64,000 nt of DNA, from positions 500,639-564,638 of the forward strand of contig NZ_OLMM01000005.1 in the NCBI RefSeq assembly GCF_900291475.1, given 5' to 3'. This DNA comes from Acidaminococcus hominis. Lineage in GTDB: Bacteria > Bacillota > Negativicutes > Acidaminococcales > Acidaminococcaceae. Shown here piece by piece: positions 25,166 through 33,270 of this stretch. The notes under the pieces are model-generated. The model did not search any database. It was given only the letters and a program-made list of their open reading frames with translations, and was not told the origin of the DNA. Position numbers and translations under genes: made by a program. How positions within the stretch are numbered: the first letter of the stretch is position 1; the number at the start of each line of letters is the position of its first letter.

Positions 25166-25175
25166 ATGGTATACT
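25166..25175 (+). promoter_or_regulatory. Extended -10 promoter of the PH-like gene
   Basis: TGG-TATACT (25167-25175) is an extended -10 element about 75 bp before the start. No clear -35 is visible. Confidence 0.4.
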
Positions 25176-25249
25176 AGAAAACATACTAGAGAACGGACGG
25201 GCCGGGGCGGAAACCCTGCGCCCGGCTGGCAGAGAAAGGGAGAGCTATC

Positions 25250-25657
25250 GTGGGATTATTTGATGCGTTAAAGGGTGCCGGTAAGGACGAAGCCATGCGG
25301 CCCAGCCCGGTACGGGAATTTCTGGGAGAAGAATTGTATGCGGTGGACTGCCGGGGCGCCAATTTGTATGTGCACCAAAATGCCGTGGTCATCGACAAGA
25401 CCGGCGGCGGACTGTGGAACCTGGGGGACAACAATTTCAAGGTGATTCCCTTCCGGTCCATTGTGGCTATCCAGGCCAAGCTGGAATCCACAGTGCTAAG
25501 CGGCTATATCGAGTTTGAGACAGCCAACAGCCCCTTAAGTGTGGGCAGCGACAACGCAGAACGCTCCAGTGAAAACAGCGTCATCCTCAGCGGCAGTAAG
25601 GAAAGGTATGCCCAAGCCAAAGAGGCCTTGCAGTATATTTTTAGTCATATTTGTTAG
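25250..25657 (+). CDS. Bacterial PH-like domain protein
   Basis: A 135-residue soluble protein without signal peptide or membrane helix. The core looks like a bacterial pleckstrin-homology-like beta-sandwich: LYVHQNAVVIDKTG, FKVIPFRSIVAIQAK, LSGYIEFETANSP and a C-terminal helix YAQAKEALQYIFSHI. Such domains (DUF4429/SHOCT-associated) are common and mostly of unknown function, possibly protein or lipid binding. The start is GTG 25250 with GAAAGGGAGA upstream. It is a single-gene transcript between its own promoter and a strong terminator. Confidence 0.6.
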   Translation: MGLFDALKGAGKDEAMRPSPVREFLGEELYAVDCRGANLYVHQNAVVIDKTGGGLWNLGDNNFKVIPFRSIVAIQAKLESTVLSGYIEFETANSPLSVGSDNAERSSENSVILSGSKERYAQAKEALQYIFSHIC

Positions 25658-25690
25658 TCCTAGCGGATGCGCCGGAAAAGGCGTTTCGGA

Positions 25691-25734
25691 GCATAAAAAA
25701 ATCGGAAGCCTGGGAGCTTCCGATTTTTTTATGC
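25691..25734. terminator. Bidirectional terminator
   Basis: A perfect 19-bp stem starting GCATAAAAAAATCGG and ending CCGATTTTTTTATGC with a 6-base loop. It serves the PH-like gene and the convergent EamA gene. Confidence 0.9.
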
Positions 25735-25740
25735 CTGTTT

Positions 25741-26634
25741 TTAGCTGTGGGCTTCCGAGACCTGCAGCGTTTTTTCTTTCCGGGGCCAGTTTACGTAGAG
25801 CATTCCCGCCAGAATGCAGGCTGCTCCGATAAAGCCGTTGGTACCAAAGGTTTCCTGGAACACCAGGGTGCCCAGAATGGAGGCGGACAGGGGAGTGATG
25901 GCGCAGAACATACCGGCTTCGTCGCTGGGTACGTACTGCTGGGCCACTGGCTGGAAGGTAAAGCCAAAGCAGCTGCACATCAGAATCAGCACGGTCAGGC
26001 TCAGCAGGGTGGGGGTGTGGGTGGGAAGGGCTACTACACCCTGGAAGGCGGCAGCCCCCAGGCTGAGCAGACCCATCATGCCCATTTGTAGGATGCCCAG
26101 GGAGAAGGCATCGCTGTGTTCCACGGTAATCCCCGTGGCCACAATGTAGGCCCCGTAAAACAGCCCGGAACCAATGGCGAACAGGTCCCCTGCGGCAAAG
26201 CTCAGGGAGGCGCCGCCCAGGGTCAGGAAGCCTACGCCGGTAAGGATGGCCAGAACTCCAATGACGATGTGCCGGTCCGGCAGCCGCCGGTAGATGATGG
26301 CGTTCAGGATGGGGACAAAGGCCAGGGCCGTATTTTCCAAAAAGGCCACCATGTGCACGGCGGAAGTCCGCAGGCTCATCATTTCACAGCCCATAACAAA
26401 GAACAGGGTCAGTCCCAGAAGAAAGCTTTTGGGCAGCAGCTGAGAATCCGCTTTCAGTTCCCGGTACAGGTGACGGCAGAAGATCAGGGACAGGATCAGA
26501 CAGGAAATGGTAAAGCGAATGCCCAGCACCATGAAGGGGGCCAGTTCCTGTAAGGAGATTTTGGAAAAAATAAAGGCACAGCTCCGGGTCAGGATAACAA
26601 AAGCCAGCAAAATTTTCGCAGCTCGGGTACTCAT
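25741..26634 (-). CDS. EamA/DMT-family permease
   Basis: A 297-residue, ten-helix drug/metabolite transporter of the EamA (RhaT/YdcZ) type, with the two internal repeats (LAFVILTRSCAFIFSK... and GIGSGLFYGAYIVATG...). Members export amino acids or metabolites. AAGAAGGAA upstream supports ATG 26634. It is divergent from a LysR regulator, with only 129 bp between starts; this pairing is a classic regulator-target layout. The substrate is unknown. Confidence 0.85.
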   Translation of the reverse strand: MSTRAAKILLAFVILTRSCAFIFSKISLQELAPFMVLGIRFTISCLILSLIFCRHLYRELKADSQLLPKSFLLGLTLFFVMGCEMMSLRTSAVHMVAFLENTALAFVPILNAIIYRRLPDRHIVIGVLAILTGVGFLTLGGASLSFAAGDLFAIGSGLFYGAYIVATGITVEHSDAFSLGILQMGMMGLLSLGAAAFQGVVALPTHTPTLLSLTVLILMCSCFGFTFQPVAQQYVPSDEAGMFCAITPLSASILGTLVFQETFGTNGFIGAACILAGMLYVNWPRKEKTLQVSEAHS

Positions 26635-26685
26635 GGAACATTCCTTCTTTTCCTTAAATTTTCTCTATTATAAATCCAAAAAGGT

Positions 26686-26720
26686 ATTGTGTAAAACGCA
26701 ACTTATACAATATAATTGTG
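26686..26720. promoter_or_regulatory. LysR promoter with three ATTGTRT half-sites
   Basis: Three related half-sites lie in tandem: ATTGTGTAA (26686-26694), TTATACAAT (26703-26711) in inverse orientation, and ATTGTGT (26714-26720). They overlap a promoter TTGTGT (26687-26692), 18-bp spacer, TATAAT (26711-26716) for the LysR gene. An autoregulating LysR protein that also controls the divergent EamA gene would fit. Confidence 0.5.
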
Positions 26721-26763
26721 TGGAATCCGCATAATGAGCTGCTTCCTAAAGGGAGATGGAATC

Positions 26764-27675
26764 ATGGAAACCAATAAATATAAAGCCCTGCTGAAGGCGG
26801 TGGAACTGGGCAGCATTACGGCAGCCGCCCAGGAGCTGGGCTATTCCCCTTCCGGGCTGACCCGGCTATTGGACGGGCTGGAAAAAGATCTGGGATTTCC
26901 CGTACTGACCCGGGGGCCCCAGGGGGTGGGCTTTACCCACGAAGGGGAGGAGCTGCTGCCGGTGTTTCGGGAGCTGTTGCATTGGCAGGGCCGGTTAAAT
27001 GAGTACTGCGCTGCCATCCGGGGGCTGGAGCAGGGGGAATTGTTTGTAGGCAGCTACTACAGCATTGCTGCCCGCTGGCTGCCCACCATCCTCCAAAAAT
27101 TCCAGCGGGATTATCCGGGCATCCGGATCCACGTCCAGGAGGCTGGCAACAGCCGGCTTTTGGAAGGCTTGCAGGAGCGGCGGCTGAGCTGCGTTTTGTT
27201 CAGCCGGCCCCAGAATTACAGTGGGGAATGGCTGCCTCTCTACAGCGACCGCTATGTGGCCTGGATTCCCGAAAGCTTTCCCCAGGCCCGGCAGGCAGCC
27301 ATTTCCCCTGAGGAGATTGCCCAGCTGCCCTTTATTGAACCCTTTCCCCACCAGGGAACCACCATCGAGGCTTTTTTCAAGAAGTACCATATCCAGCCGG
27401 ATGTGCGATTTACCACCAGCGATATGTACACCTGCTGGTGCCTGGTGGAAGCGGGGCTGGGCGTTTCCATGGACAATGAGCTCAGCTCTTCCCGCTGGCA
27501 GGGCAGGGTCAAGGTGCTGCCCTTTACCACCGGGGAAAAATTGGAACTGGGCATTGCCCTGCCTTCCTACCGGGATGCGTCCCCAGCCCTTAAAAAATTC
27601 ATTGAGTATGTCCAGAATTTTGTGGCTGAGGTCAAGGCAAAAGAAAGAACCGCCGGCAAAGTCCAGCAAAAATAG
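26764..27675 (+). CDS. LysR-family transcriptional regulator
   Basis: A 303-residue LysR-type regulator. The N-terminal winged helix-turn-helix (KYKALLKAVELGSITAAAQELGYSPSGLTRLLDGLEKDLGFPVLTR) covers about 4-48 and the periplasmic-binding-protein-like effector domain about 92-290. ATG 26764 has GGGAGATGG upstream; a longer in-frame start would fall inside the operator. It is divergent from the EamA permease and probably controls it. The inducer is not known. Confidence 0.9.
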   Translation: METNKYKALLKAVELGSITAAAQELGYSPSGLTRLLDGLEKDLGFPVLTRGPQGVGFTHEGEELLPVFRELLHWQGRLNEYCAAIRGLEQGELFVGSYYSIAARWLPTILQKFQRDYPGIRIHVQEAGNSRLLEGLQERRLSCVLFSRPQNYSGEWLPLYSDRYVAWIPESFPQARQAAISPEEIAQLPFIEPFPHQGTTIEAFFKKYHIQPDVRFTTSDMYTCWCLVEAGLGVSMDNELSSSRWQGRVKVLPFTTGEKLELGIALPSYRDASPALKKFIEYVQNFVAEVKAKERTAGKVQQK

Positions 27676-27677
27676 GC

Positions 27678-27706
27678 AAAAAAATTCCGCCGGGGTATCG
27701 GCGGAA
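27678..27706 (-). terminator. Terminator of the chrA pair
   Basis: TTCCGCCG/CGGCGGAA stem. On the minus strand it is followed by a T-tract (27678-27684 region), so it ends the chrA transcript; the plus side lacks T residues. Confidence 0.7.
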
Positions 27707-27716
27707 GGAAAAACGC

Positions 27717-28286
27717 TTACATCGAAAAATGGAACACAATGCCCACCACGGCAGAAGCTGCCAGGAACGCAATGGGGTGGACGCTTTTAAAGCGCCGGGT
27801 CAGGTACACAAGAATCAGGGCTACCAAAAGGGCCCGGCCGTTAAACAGGGCCATAACGTTTCCTGTGCCCCAGGCTTCCGGATGGAACAGGGTGACCTTG
27901 GCTACCAGGAAACCTGCCGCGGCAATCAGGCCCGCAGAAGCTGCCCGAAGCCCGTACATGACGGCCTTCACGTATTTGCTGTCGCCAAATTTTTTCAGAA
28001 ACTGGAAAATAATCAGGATGACAATGACGGACGGGGTAATAAGCCCCAAAGTAGCAATCAAGGCACCCTGGAAACCGGCAATGTGGTAGCCCACATAGGT
28101 AGCGGTGTTGACGCCGATGGGGCCGGGGGTGGATTCGGATACGGCAATCATATTCAGCAGATCCGTTTCCGTAAACCAGCCGGTGGTGGAGGCCAGTTTG
28201 GTCAGAAAGGGAATGGTGGCCATGCCGCCCCCAATGGCAAATAGGCCAATTTTGGCAAATTCATAGAACAGTCGAAGCAGCAGCAT
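27717..28286 (-). CDS. Short-chain chromate transporter-family protein (ChrA-like, second half)
   Basis: A 189-residue membrane protein of the CHR family, short-chain type with a single CHR domain and about six helices. The family's FAKIGLFAIGGGMATIPFL and ESTPGPIGVNTATYVGY motifs are present. Short CHR proteins work as pairs of opposite topology. Its ATG overlaps the stop of the neighbouring chrA by TGATG, which indicates coupled translation. CHR proteins export chromate in some bacteria; here the natural substrate is unknown. Confidence 0.8.
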   Translation of the reverse strand: MLLLRLFYEFAKIGLFAIGGGMATIPFLTKLASTTGWFTETDLLNMIAVSESTPGPIGVNTATYVGYHIAGFQGALIATLGLITPSVIVILIIFQFLKKFGDSKYVKAVMYGLRAASAGLIAAAGFLVAKVTLFHPEAWGTGNVMALFNGRALLVALILVYLTRRFKSVHPIAFLAASAVVGIVFHFSM

Positions 28287-28828
28287 CAGAGTTCACCTCT
28301 CACTTTCTTGGCAGCCAAGCCCACAATCCCGGCCAGGACTACCAGATAAGCTGGGGAAATATCCACGAACAGGTTCACCAGCATAATGACCAGAAATAGC
28401 CCAACGGTGAGTTTGTCCACCAGGGCGCTTTTGGCCAGCTTGAAGACGGCATTGAAAATCAGGACACAGACGCAGATCCGGATGCCGGCAAAGGCATCTT
28501 TTACAATCAACAGGTCTGCAAAGTTGGACAGGAATGCGGCAATGGCCGTAATGATGATCACCGAGGGAGTGGCAACCCCCAGGGTAGCCACAATGCCGCC
28601 GATGGGTCCTCTGCGCTTATCCCCAATGAAAGTTGCCGTGTTCACGGCAATGACCCCGGGAGTGCACTGGCCTACGGCAAAGTAGTCTGCCAGCTCTGCT
28701 TCCGTGGCCCAGTGGTATTTTTCCACCACTTCCGCCTGGAGAATGGGCAGCATGGCATACCCGCCGCCAAAGGTTACCGCCCCAATACGGGCAAAAACAA
28801 GAAATAATTGGATAAGTTCAGACATCAT
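28286..28828 (-). CDS. Short-chain chromate transporter-family protein (ChrA-like, first half)
   Basis: A 180-residue partner of the next gene, with the same CHR domain: FARIGAVTFGGGYAMLPIL and QCTPGVIAVNTATFIGDKRRG. The two are homologous but diverged, as expected for a heterodimeric pair encoded in tandem. GGAGGTGC lies just before the ATG ATG start; the second ATG (28825) gives better spacing. The pair forms an operon on the minus strand, divergent from the wecA promoter. Confidence 0.8.
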   Translation of the reverse strand: MMSELIQLFLVFARIGAVTFGGGYAMLPILQAEVVEKYHWATEAELADYFAVGQCTPGVIAVNTATFIGDKRRGPIGGIVATLGVATPSVIIITAIAAFLSNFADLLIVKDAFAGIRICVCVLIFNAVFKLAKSALVDKLTVGLFLVIMLVNLFVDISPAYLVVLAGIVGLAAKKVRGEL

Positions 28829-28960
28829 GCACCTCCGTTAACTTCCTTCAGTGTAACACCCAGGAAAGAAGCTGTAAATATAGAAACAGGTACAGCTGCG
28901 GACTGACAAAATATTTTCGCAAAAAATCACAAATTTGTCCGGGGAATCTCCGGGAAAAAA

Positions 28961-28989
28961 TTGTAGATTTGTTCAAACTGTACTATAAT
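28961..28989 (+). promoter_or_regulatory. Promoter of wecA-wecB-atp operon
   Basis: TTGTAG (28961-28966), 17-bp spacer and consensus TATAAT (28984-28989). The -10 overlaps an in-frame ATG at 28988, which therefore cannot be the translation start. Confidence 0.65.
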
Positions 28990-29044
28990 GAACCTGTATA
29001 AGCTGAAGAAATTTGTAGGCGGTGTTCCGCAGAAAGGCTGCTTT

Positions 29045-30058
29045 GTGAAAACATATTTATTGGCGTTGACCATTTCGTTGATTTTAAGCTGGCTGCTTAC
29101 TCCTTTTGTAAAGAAACTGGCATTCCGCGTAGGGGCGGTGGACCGTCCCAATGCCCGTAAGGTGCACCACCGGATTATGCCGAGAATGGGCGGCCTGGCC
29201 ATTTTTATCGGCTTTATGGCGGCGGCGCTGACCTGTATGGAACTCACCCGGGACGTGGTGGGCATCCTGCTGGGCGGCACGGTGATTGCTCTTGTGGGCA
29301 TCTTGGATGATATGTTCCAGCTGGCCGCCAAAGTTAAGCTCCTGGGGCAGATTGTGGCAGCTCTGGTACCGGTATTTTTCGGGGTCCGGATTGAATGGCT
29401 GAACAATCCTTGGGGTGGTTATTTTTATTTGAACTACTTATCCATACCGTTTACGGTATTTTGGATTGTCAGCTTCACCAATGTGGTGAACCTGATTGAT
29501 GGCCTGGACGGTCTGGCAGCCGGCGTTTCCGCCATTGCCTCCGTTACGGTAATCATGGTTGCCCTGCAGCAGGGAATGTATCCGGTGGCTGTTCTTACGG
29601 CGGCCCTGGCCGGCGGCATCATCGGCTTTATCCGGTACAATTTCAACCCGGCCACCATTTTCATGGGGGATACCGGGAGCCTGTTTTTGGGCTATATGCT
29701 GGCGGCCATTTCCATTTTTGGTGCGGTAAAGAGCGCGGCTACGGTTGCCCTTCTGGTACCGGCCATTGCTTTGGGCCTGCCCATTATGGACACGGCCTTT
29801 GCCATTGTCCGCCGCTACAAAAATGGCCATCCCATTTTCAGCCCGGACAAGGGTCATATCCACCATCGCCTGCTGGCCATGGGCTTTAGCCAGCGGCAGG
29901 CTGTAATCTTTATGTATTTGATCAGCGCCGGCCTGTGCCTGACGGCTGTGCTGCTGACGGAAATGGAAGGGATGTATGCCGTGGGCCTGCTGGTATTCCT
30001 GCTGGCAGTGATTTTCATCGGCGCAAAGAAAATAGGTATCTTACAGGATAGATCTTGA
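29045..30058 (+). CDS. wecA: Undecaprenyl-phosphate GlcNAc-1-phosphate transferase (WecA/TagO family)
   Basis: A membrane enzyme of about 337 residues in the MraY/WecA family, which moves a sugar-1-phosphate from a UDP-sugar to undecaprenyl phosphate to start surface polysaccharide synthesis. It has around ten helices and the family motifs RPNARKVHHRIMPRMGGLAIF, NVVNLIDGLDGLAAG, MGDTGSLFLGY and KGHIHHRL. GTG 29045 is chosen because AGAAAGG is well placed and the promoter at 28961-28989 excludes the longer reading frame. wecB follows 19 bases later, and the ATP synthase genes come next without a terminator. Confidence 0.9.
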   Translation: MKTYLLALTISLILSWLLTPFVKKLAFRVGAVDRPNARKVHHRIMPRMGGLAIFIGFMAAALTCMELTRDVVGILLGGTVIALVGILDDMFQLAAKVKLLGQIVAALVPVFFGVRIEWLNNPWGGYFYLNYLSIPFTVFWIVSFTNVVNLIDGLDGLAAGVSAIASVTVIMVALQQGMYPVAVLTAALAGGIIGFIRYNFNPATIFMGDTGSLFLGYMLAAISIFGAVKSAATVALLVPAIALGLPIMDTAFAIVRRYKNGHPIFSPDKGHIHHRLLAMGFSQRQAVIFMYLISAGLCLTAVLLTEMEGMYAVGLLVFLLAVIFIGAKKIGILQDRS

Positions 30059-30077
30059 TATAAGGGGCGCGAGTGTT

Positions 30078-31241
30078 ATGAACAAATTGAAAGTCATGAT
30101 GATTTTCGGTACACGGCCGGAAGCTATTAAAATGTGTCCGCTGGTACTGGAAATGAAGAAGTATCCGGATTATTTGGAACCCATTGTAGCCGTTACGGCC
30201 CAGCATCGGGAAATGCTGGATCAGGTGCTGCAGCTGTTCCAGATCAAGCCGGACTATGATCTGAATATCATGACGGCCGGACAGACTTTGTACGACGTAA
30301 CGGACAAAGCCCTGATGGGCCTGAAGGCTGTGCTGGAAGAAGCCAAACCGGACCTGGTACTGGTCCATGGGGATACCACCACCACCTTTGTGGGGGCGCT
30401 GGCTTCCTTCTATAAGCAGATTCCCGTGGGCCACGTGGAAGCGGGCCTGCGCACCGGCGACAAATATTCTCCTTTCCCGGAGGAAATGAACCGGAAGCTC
30501 ACCGGCGCCATTGCCGACTACCACTTTGCTCCTACGGAAACCGCCAAGAGCAACCTGTTAAAGGAAAACATCAGCCCGGAAGGCATCTACGTTACCGGCA
30601 ACACGGTTATTGATGCCTTAAAGACCACGGTGCGTCCTGGCTTTGATTTCCATAATCCTAAACTGGAGGAGGCCATCCGCAGCGACCATAAGCTGATTCT
30701 GATGACCACCCACCGCCGGGAGAACCTGGGTGCTCCCATGCGCCATGTGTACACGGCCCTGAAGGAAGTACTGAAGGACCACCCGGAAGCGGAAGCCATT
30801 TTCCCCATGCATAAGAATCCCAAGGTGCGGGAAGTGGCCGAACAGGTCCTGGGCAAAATGGACCGGGTACACCTGATTGAGCCCATGGACTATGAACCCT
30901 TTGTAAACCTGATGGCCGAGGTGGACATTGTTCTCACCGATTCCGGCGGCATTCAGGAAGAAGCCCCGGCACTGGGCAAACCTGTGCTGGTGCTACGCAA
31001 TACCACTGAACGGCCGGAAGCCGTTACAGCCGGTACCGTAAAACTCATCGGCACCGGGAAGGAAGATGTATATGCGGCTACCAGCCGCCTGTTGGGAGAT
31101 CCCAAATACTACAAACAAATGTCTGAAGCAGTCAATCCCTATGGGGACGGCAAAGCCTCCCAGCGGATTGTTTCCTTCCTGCTTCACACCCATGGATATC
31201 CGGTGGAACTGATGCCGGAGTTTACCACGGAGAAAAAATAA
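30078..31241 (+). CDS. wecB: UDP-GlcNAc 2-epimerase (non-hydrolysing)
   Basis: A 387-residue cytoplasmic enzyme of the WecB/MnaA family, converting UDP-GlcNAc to UDP-ManNAc. Motifs include MIFGTRPEAIKMCPLV, LVHGDTTTTFVGALA, GHVEAGLRTG, TTHRREN and TDSGGIQEEAPALGKPVLVLR. Length is normal. It works with WecA to feed surface polymers. It ends 11 bases before atpI, an arrangement common in Firmicutes. Confidence 0.95.
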   Translation: MNKLKVMMIFGTRPEAIKMCPLVLEMKKYPDYLEPIVAVTAQHREMLDQVLQLFQIKPDYDLNIMTAGQTLYDVTDKALMGLKAVLEEAKPDLVLVHGDTTTTFVGALASFYKQIPVGHVEAGLRTGDKYSPFPEEMNRKLTGAIADYHFAPTETAKSNLLKENISPEGIYVTGNTVIDALKTTVRPGFDFHNPKLEEAIRSDHKLILMTTHRRENLGAPMRHVYTALKEVLKDHPEAEAIFPMHKNPKVREVAEQVLGKMDRVHLIEPMDYEPFVNLMAEVDIVLTDSGGIQEEAPALGKPVLVLRNTTERPEAVTAGTVKLIGTGKEDVYAATSRLLGDPKYYKQMSEAVNPYGDGKASQRIVSFLLHTHGYPVELMPEFTTEKK

Positions 31242-31252
31242 GCTGGTGAAGG

Positions 31253-31684
31253 ATGGTCACGAAACAATTGGGTACTTTTGAACCCCAGGGCATTAGCCCT
31301 GCCGCTCAAAAAAATCTGAATTTACAGTTGAGACAGATTATGATCCGCCAGGGCCTGCTGGCTCTAGTGGCAATCCTGGCGGGTGCTTTGGTCTGGCACA
31401 CCATAGCCGGTGCCCTGTGGGGCGCTCTGGCCGGCTTGGGAGACAGCGGTCTGGTCCTTTGGGGCATTGCCCGGGGTATGCGGAAAACGCCGGAGCGGGC
31501 TGCCGCGTATATGCGGCGTATGATGTTTACCCGCCTGGCTTATCTGCTGTTCCTGACGCTGCTGTCCCTGAAGCTCCAGGGTCAAACGGCGCTGGTGCTG
31601 CTGGGCTTTGTCTTTTTCAACGTTACCCTGTTGGTTCACATGGCCGTCTGCCATATAGAAATCTACAAAACAAAAAGGAAGTGA
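31253..31684 (+). CDS. atpI: ATP synthase subunit I-like protein
   Basis: A 143-residue membrane protein with about four helices, matching the ATP synthase I/AtpI group in size and position at the head of the atp operon. These proteins assist assembly of the c-ring. There is little sequence identity to judge by; the call rests on helix layout and context. The start ATG 31253 closely follows GGTGAAGG. Confidence 0.7.
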   Translation: MVTKQLGTFEPQGISPAAQKNLNLQLRQIMIRQGLLALVAILAGALVWHTIAGALWGALAGLGDSGLVLWGIARGMRKTPERAAAYMRRMMFTRLAYLLFLTLLSLKLQGQTALVLLGFVFFNVTLLVHMAVCHIEIYKTKRK

Positions 31685-31691
31685 TTGCGGT

Positions 31692-32405
31692 ATGGGAATT
31701 GCAGAAGCTGCAAGTTCGGGAGTCATCGAGTACGGGACTACCGAAGTGCTGCCCGGCATTACACTGAACATGCAGACGCTCTACATGTCCTGGCTTACCA
31801 TGTTTATTGTGGCAGCAATTGTTTTTGCAGCCACGCGGCGGGTACAAATGATACCCTATGGGATTCAGAACCTGGTAGAGATGTTTATTGAATGGCTGGA
31901 TAAATTGATGGATGCCAACCTGGGAATCGAGGGACGACGGATTTCAACCCCGTTTGTGATTACCTTGTTCCTGTACATCTTTATTGGCAACGAATTGGGC
32001 ATGATGCCTTCCATTTTTGTGCATCTGACCTCTCCCACCAACGATATCAACGTGGCTTTGGGCTTGTCTCTGACAGTTGCCGTGGCAACGTATATTATTG
32101 GTATCATCCAGCAGGGGCCGAAGTATTTCAAGCATTTGGTTTCCCCCTTTGCCTTGATGCTTCCCCTGAATTTGATCGAGGAATTGTCCAAACCGCTGAC
32201 CATGGCCCTTCGTTTGTTTGGCAACATTCTTGCCGGTGAAATTTTGCTGGTAGTGCTTTACAAGCTGGTTCCCTGGGTTGTGCCCAACCTGTGGATTGGG
32301 TTCAGCTTGATCATCGGGTTCCTGCAGGCTTTCATCTTCACCATGCTGACGGTGATTGCCCTGGCGCCTATCTTTAAACAAGTGCATCACGAAAAAGAAA
32401 AATAA
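31692..32405 (+). CDS. atpB: ATP synthase Fo subunit a
   Basis: A 237-residue, multi-helix subunit forming the ion half-channels beside the c-ring. The essential arginine lies in KPLTMALRLFGNILAGE, and the last helices end in AFIFTMLTVIALAPIFKQ. NELGMMPS in the first half marks a conserved loop. The length is normal and GGAAGTG supports the start. Confidence 0.95.
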   Translation: MGIAEAASSGVIEYGTTEVLPGITLNMQTLYMSWLTMFIVAAIVFAATRRVQMIPYGIQNLVEMFIEWLDKLMDANLGIEGRRISTPFVITLFLYIFIGNELGMMPSIFVHLTSPTNDINVALGLSLTVAVATYIIGIIQQGPKYFKHLVSPFALMLPLNLIEELSKPLTMALRLFGNILAGEILLVVLYKLVPWVVPNLWIGFSLIIGFLQAFIFTMLTVIALAPIFKQVHHEKEK

Positions 32406-32432
32406 AAATTTTGCTGGAAAGGGTGTATAAAC

Positions 32433-32690
32433 ATGATTGACAACAACACGCTTATTATCGTAGCTTCCATTCTGGGAGCAGCTTTGATTGGGGTAGGTGC
32501 TTCCCTGGCAGCTAGCCGCGGGGACTCTACGGTAGCTTCCAAGGCTTTGGAATGCATGGCTCGTCAGCCGGAACAGGCCGGCAGCTTCCAGGTAAACATG
32601 CTGATTGGTATCGGCCTGGTTGAATCCATTCCTATCATTGCTTCCGTTATTGCCATTGTGCTGATTTTTGCCAATCCTTTTGTCCATTAA
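32433..32690 (+). CDS. atpE: ATP synthase Fo subunit c
   Basis: An 85-residue hairpin protein that forms the rotor ring. The ion-binding glutamate is Glu64 in GLVESIPII, and the loop ARQPE joins the helices. Ser65 follows the glutamate as in sodium-type rings, but the position matching Gln32 of Ilyobacter is Asp31 and the Tyr70 equivalent is isoleucine. The coupling ion is therefore ambiguous from sequence. GGAAAGGG precedes the start. Confidence 0.96.
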   Translation: MIDNNTLIIVASILGAALIGVGASLAASRGDSTVASKALECMARQPEQAGSFQVNMLIGIGLVESIPIIASVIAIVLIFANPFVH

Positions 32691-32736
32691 TGGGCCGTTT
32701 TGAACCCCATAGGGAGAAAGGAAGTGTCGGTAAAGA

Positions 32737-33228
32737 ATGGTAAGTATTAACTATACATTGATTGCGCAGATTGTGAACTTCATCATCCTCCTGTGGATTT
32801 TGGCCAAGTTTGCCTACAAACCGCTGCTGAAAACCATGGATGACCGCCGGACCAAAATCGTCAAGGATATGGACTCGGCAGAACAATCCCGGCAGCAGGC
32901 AGAACAACTGAAGGAAACCTATGCCAACCAGCTGAAGGAAGCCAAACAGCAGGCCAACGCCATTGTGGCCCAGGCCAATACCATGGCCCAGCAGCTCCAT
33001 GACGAAGCCCTGGCAGCTGCCCAGAAGGAGCGGGAAGAACTCCTGGCTACCGGCCGGGAAACCGTGGAACTGGAAAAGAAAAAGGCCCTTCTGGATGTGC
33101 GGGAACAGATTATTGCGCTGAGCACGGAAATTGCCGGCCGGGTACTGGAGCAGAAACTGAATTCTGCCGAAGACCAGGCTCTCATCGCCAAAGTAACCGA
33201 TGAGACAATGGCAGAGCAAAAGAAATAA
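32737..33228 (+). CDS. atpF: ATP synthase Fo subunit b
   Basis: A 163-residue subunit with one N-terminal helix (ALIAQIVNFIILLWIL region) and a long charged coiled coil rich in Ala, Gln, Glu and Lys. It forms the peripheral stalk as a dimer. It is an ordinary length, with no delta domain at its end, so the mycobacterial b-delta arrangement is not present. The next gene carries the delta C-terminal domain fused to alpha. Confidence 0.93.
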   Translation: MVSINYTLIAQIVNFIILLWILAKFAYKPLLKTMDDRRTKIVKDMDSAEQSRQQAEQLKETYANQLKEAKQQANAIVAQANTMAQQLHDEALAAAQKEREELLATGRETVELEKKKALLDVREQIIALSTEIAGRVLEQKLNSAEDQALIAKVTDETMAEQKK

Positions 33229-33270
33229 CAAAAGTCCCTGTAAAAAGGAACTGTGGAGGCAGTAAAACCT

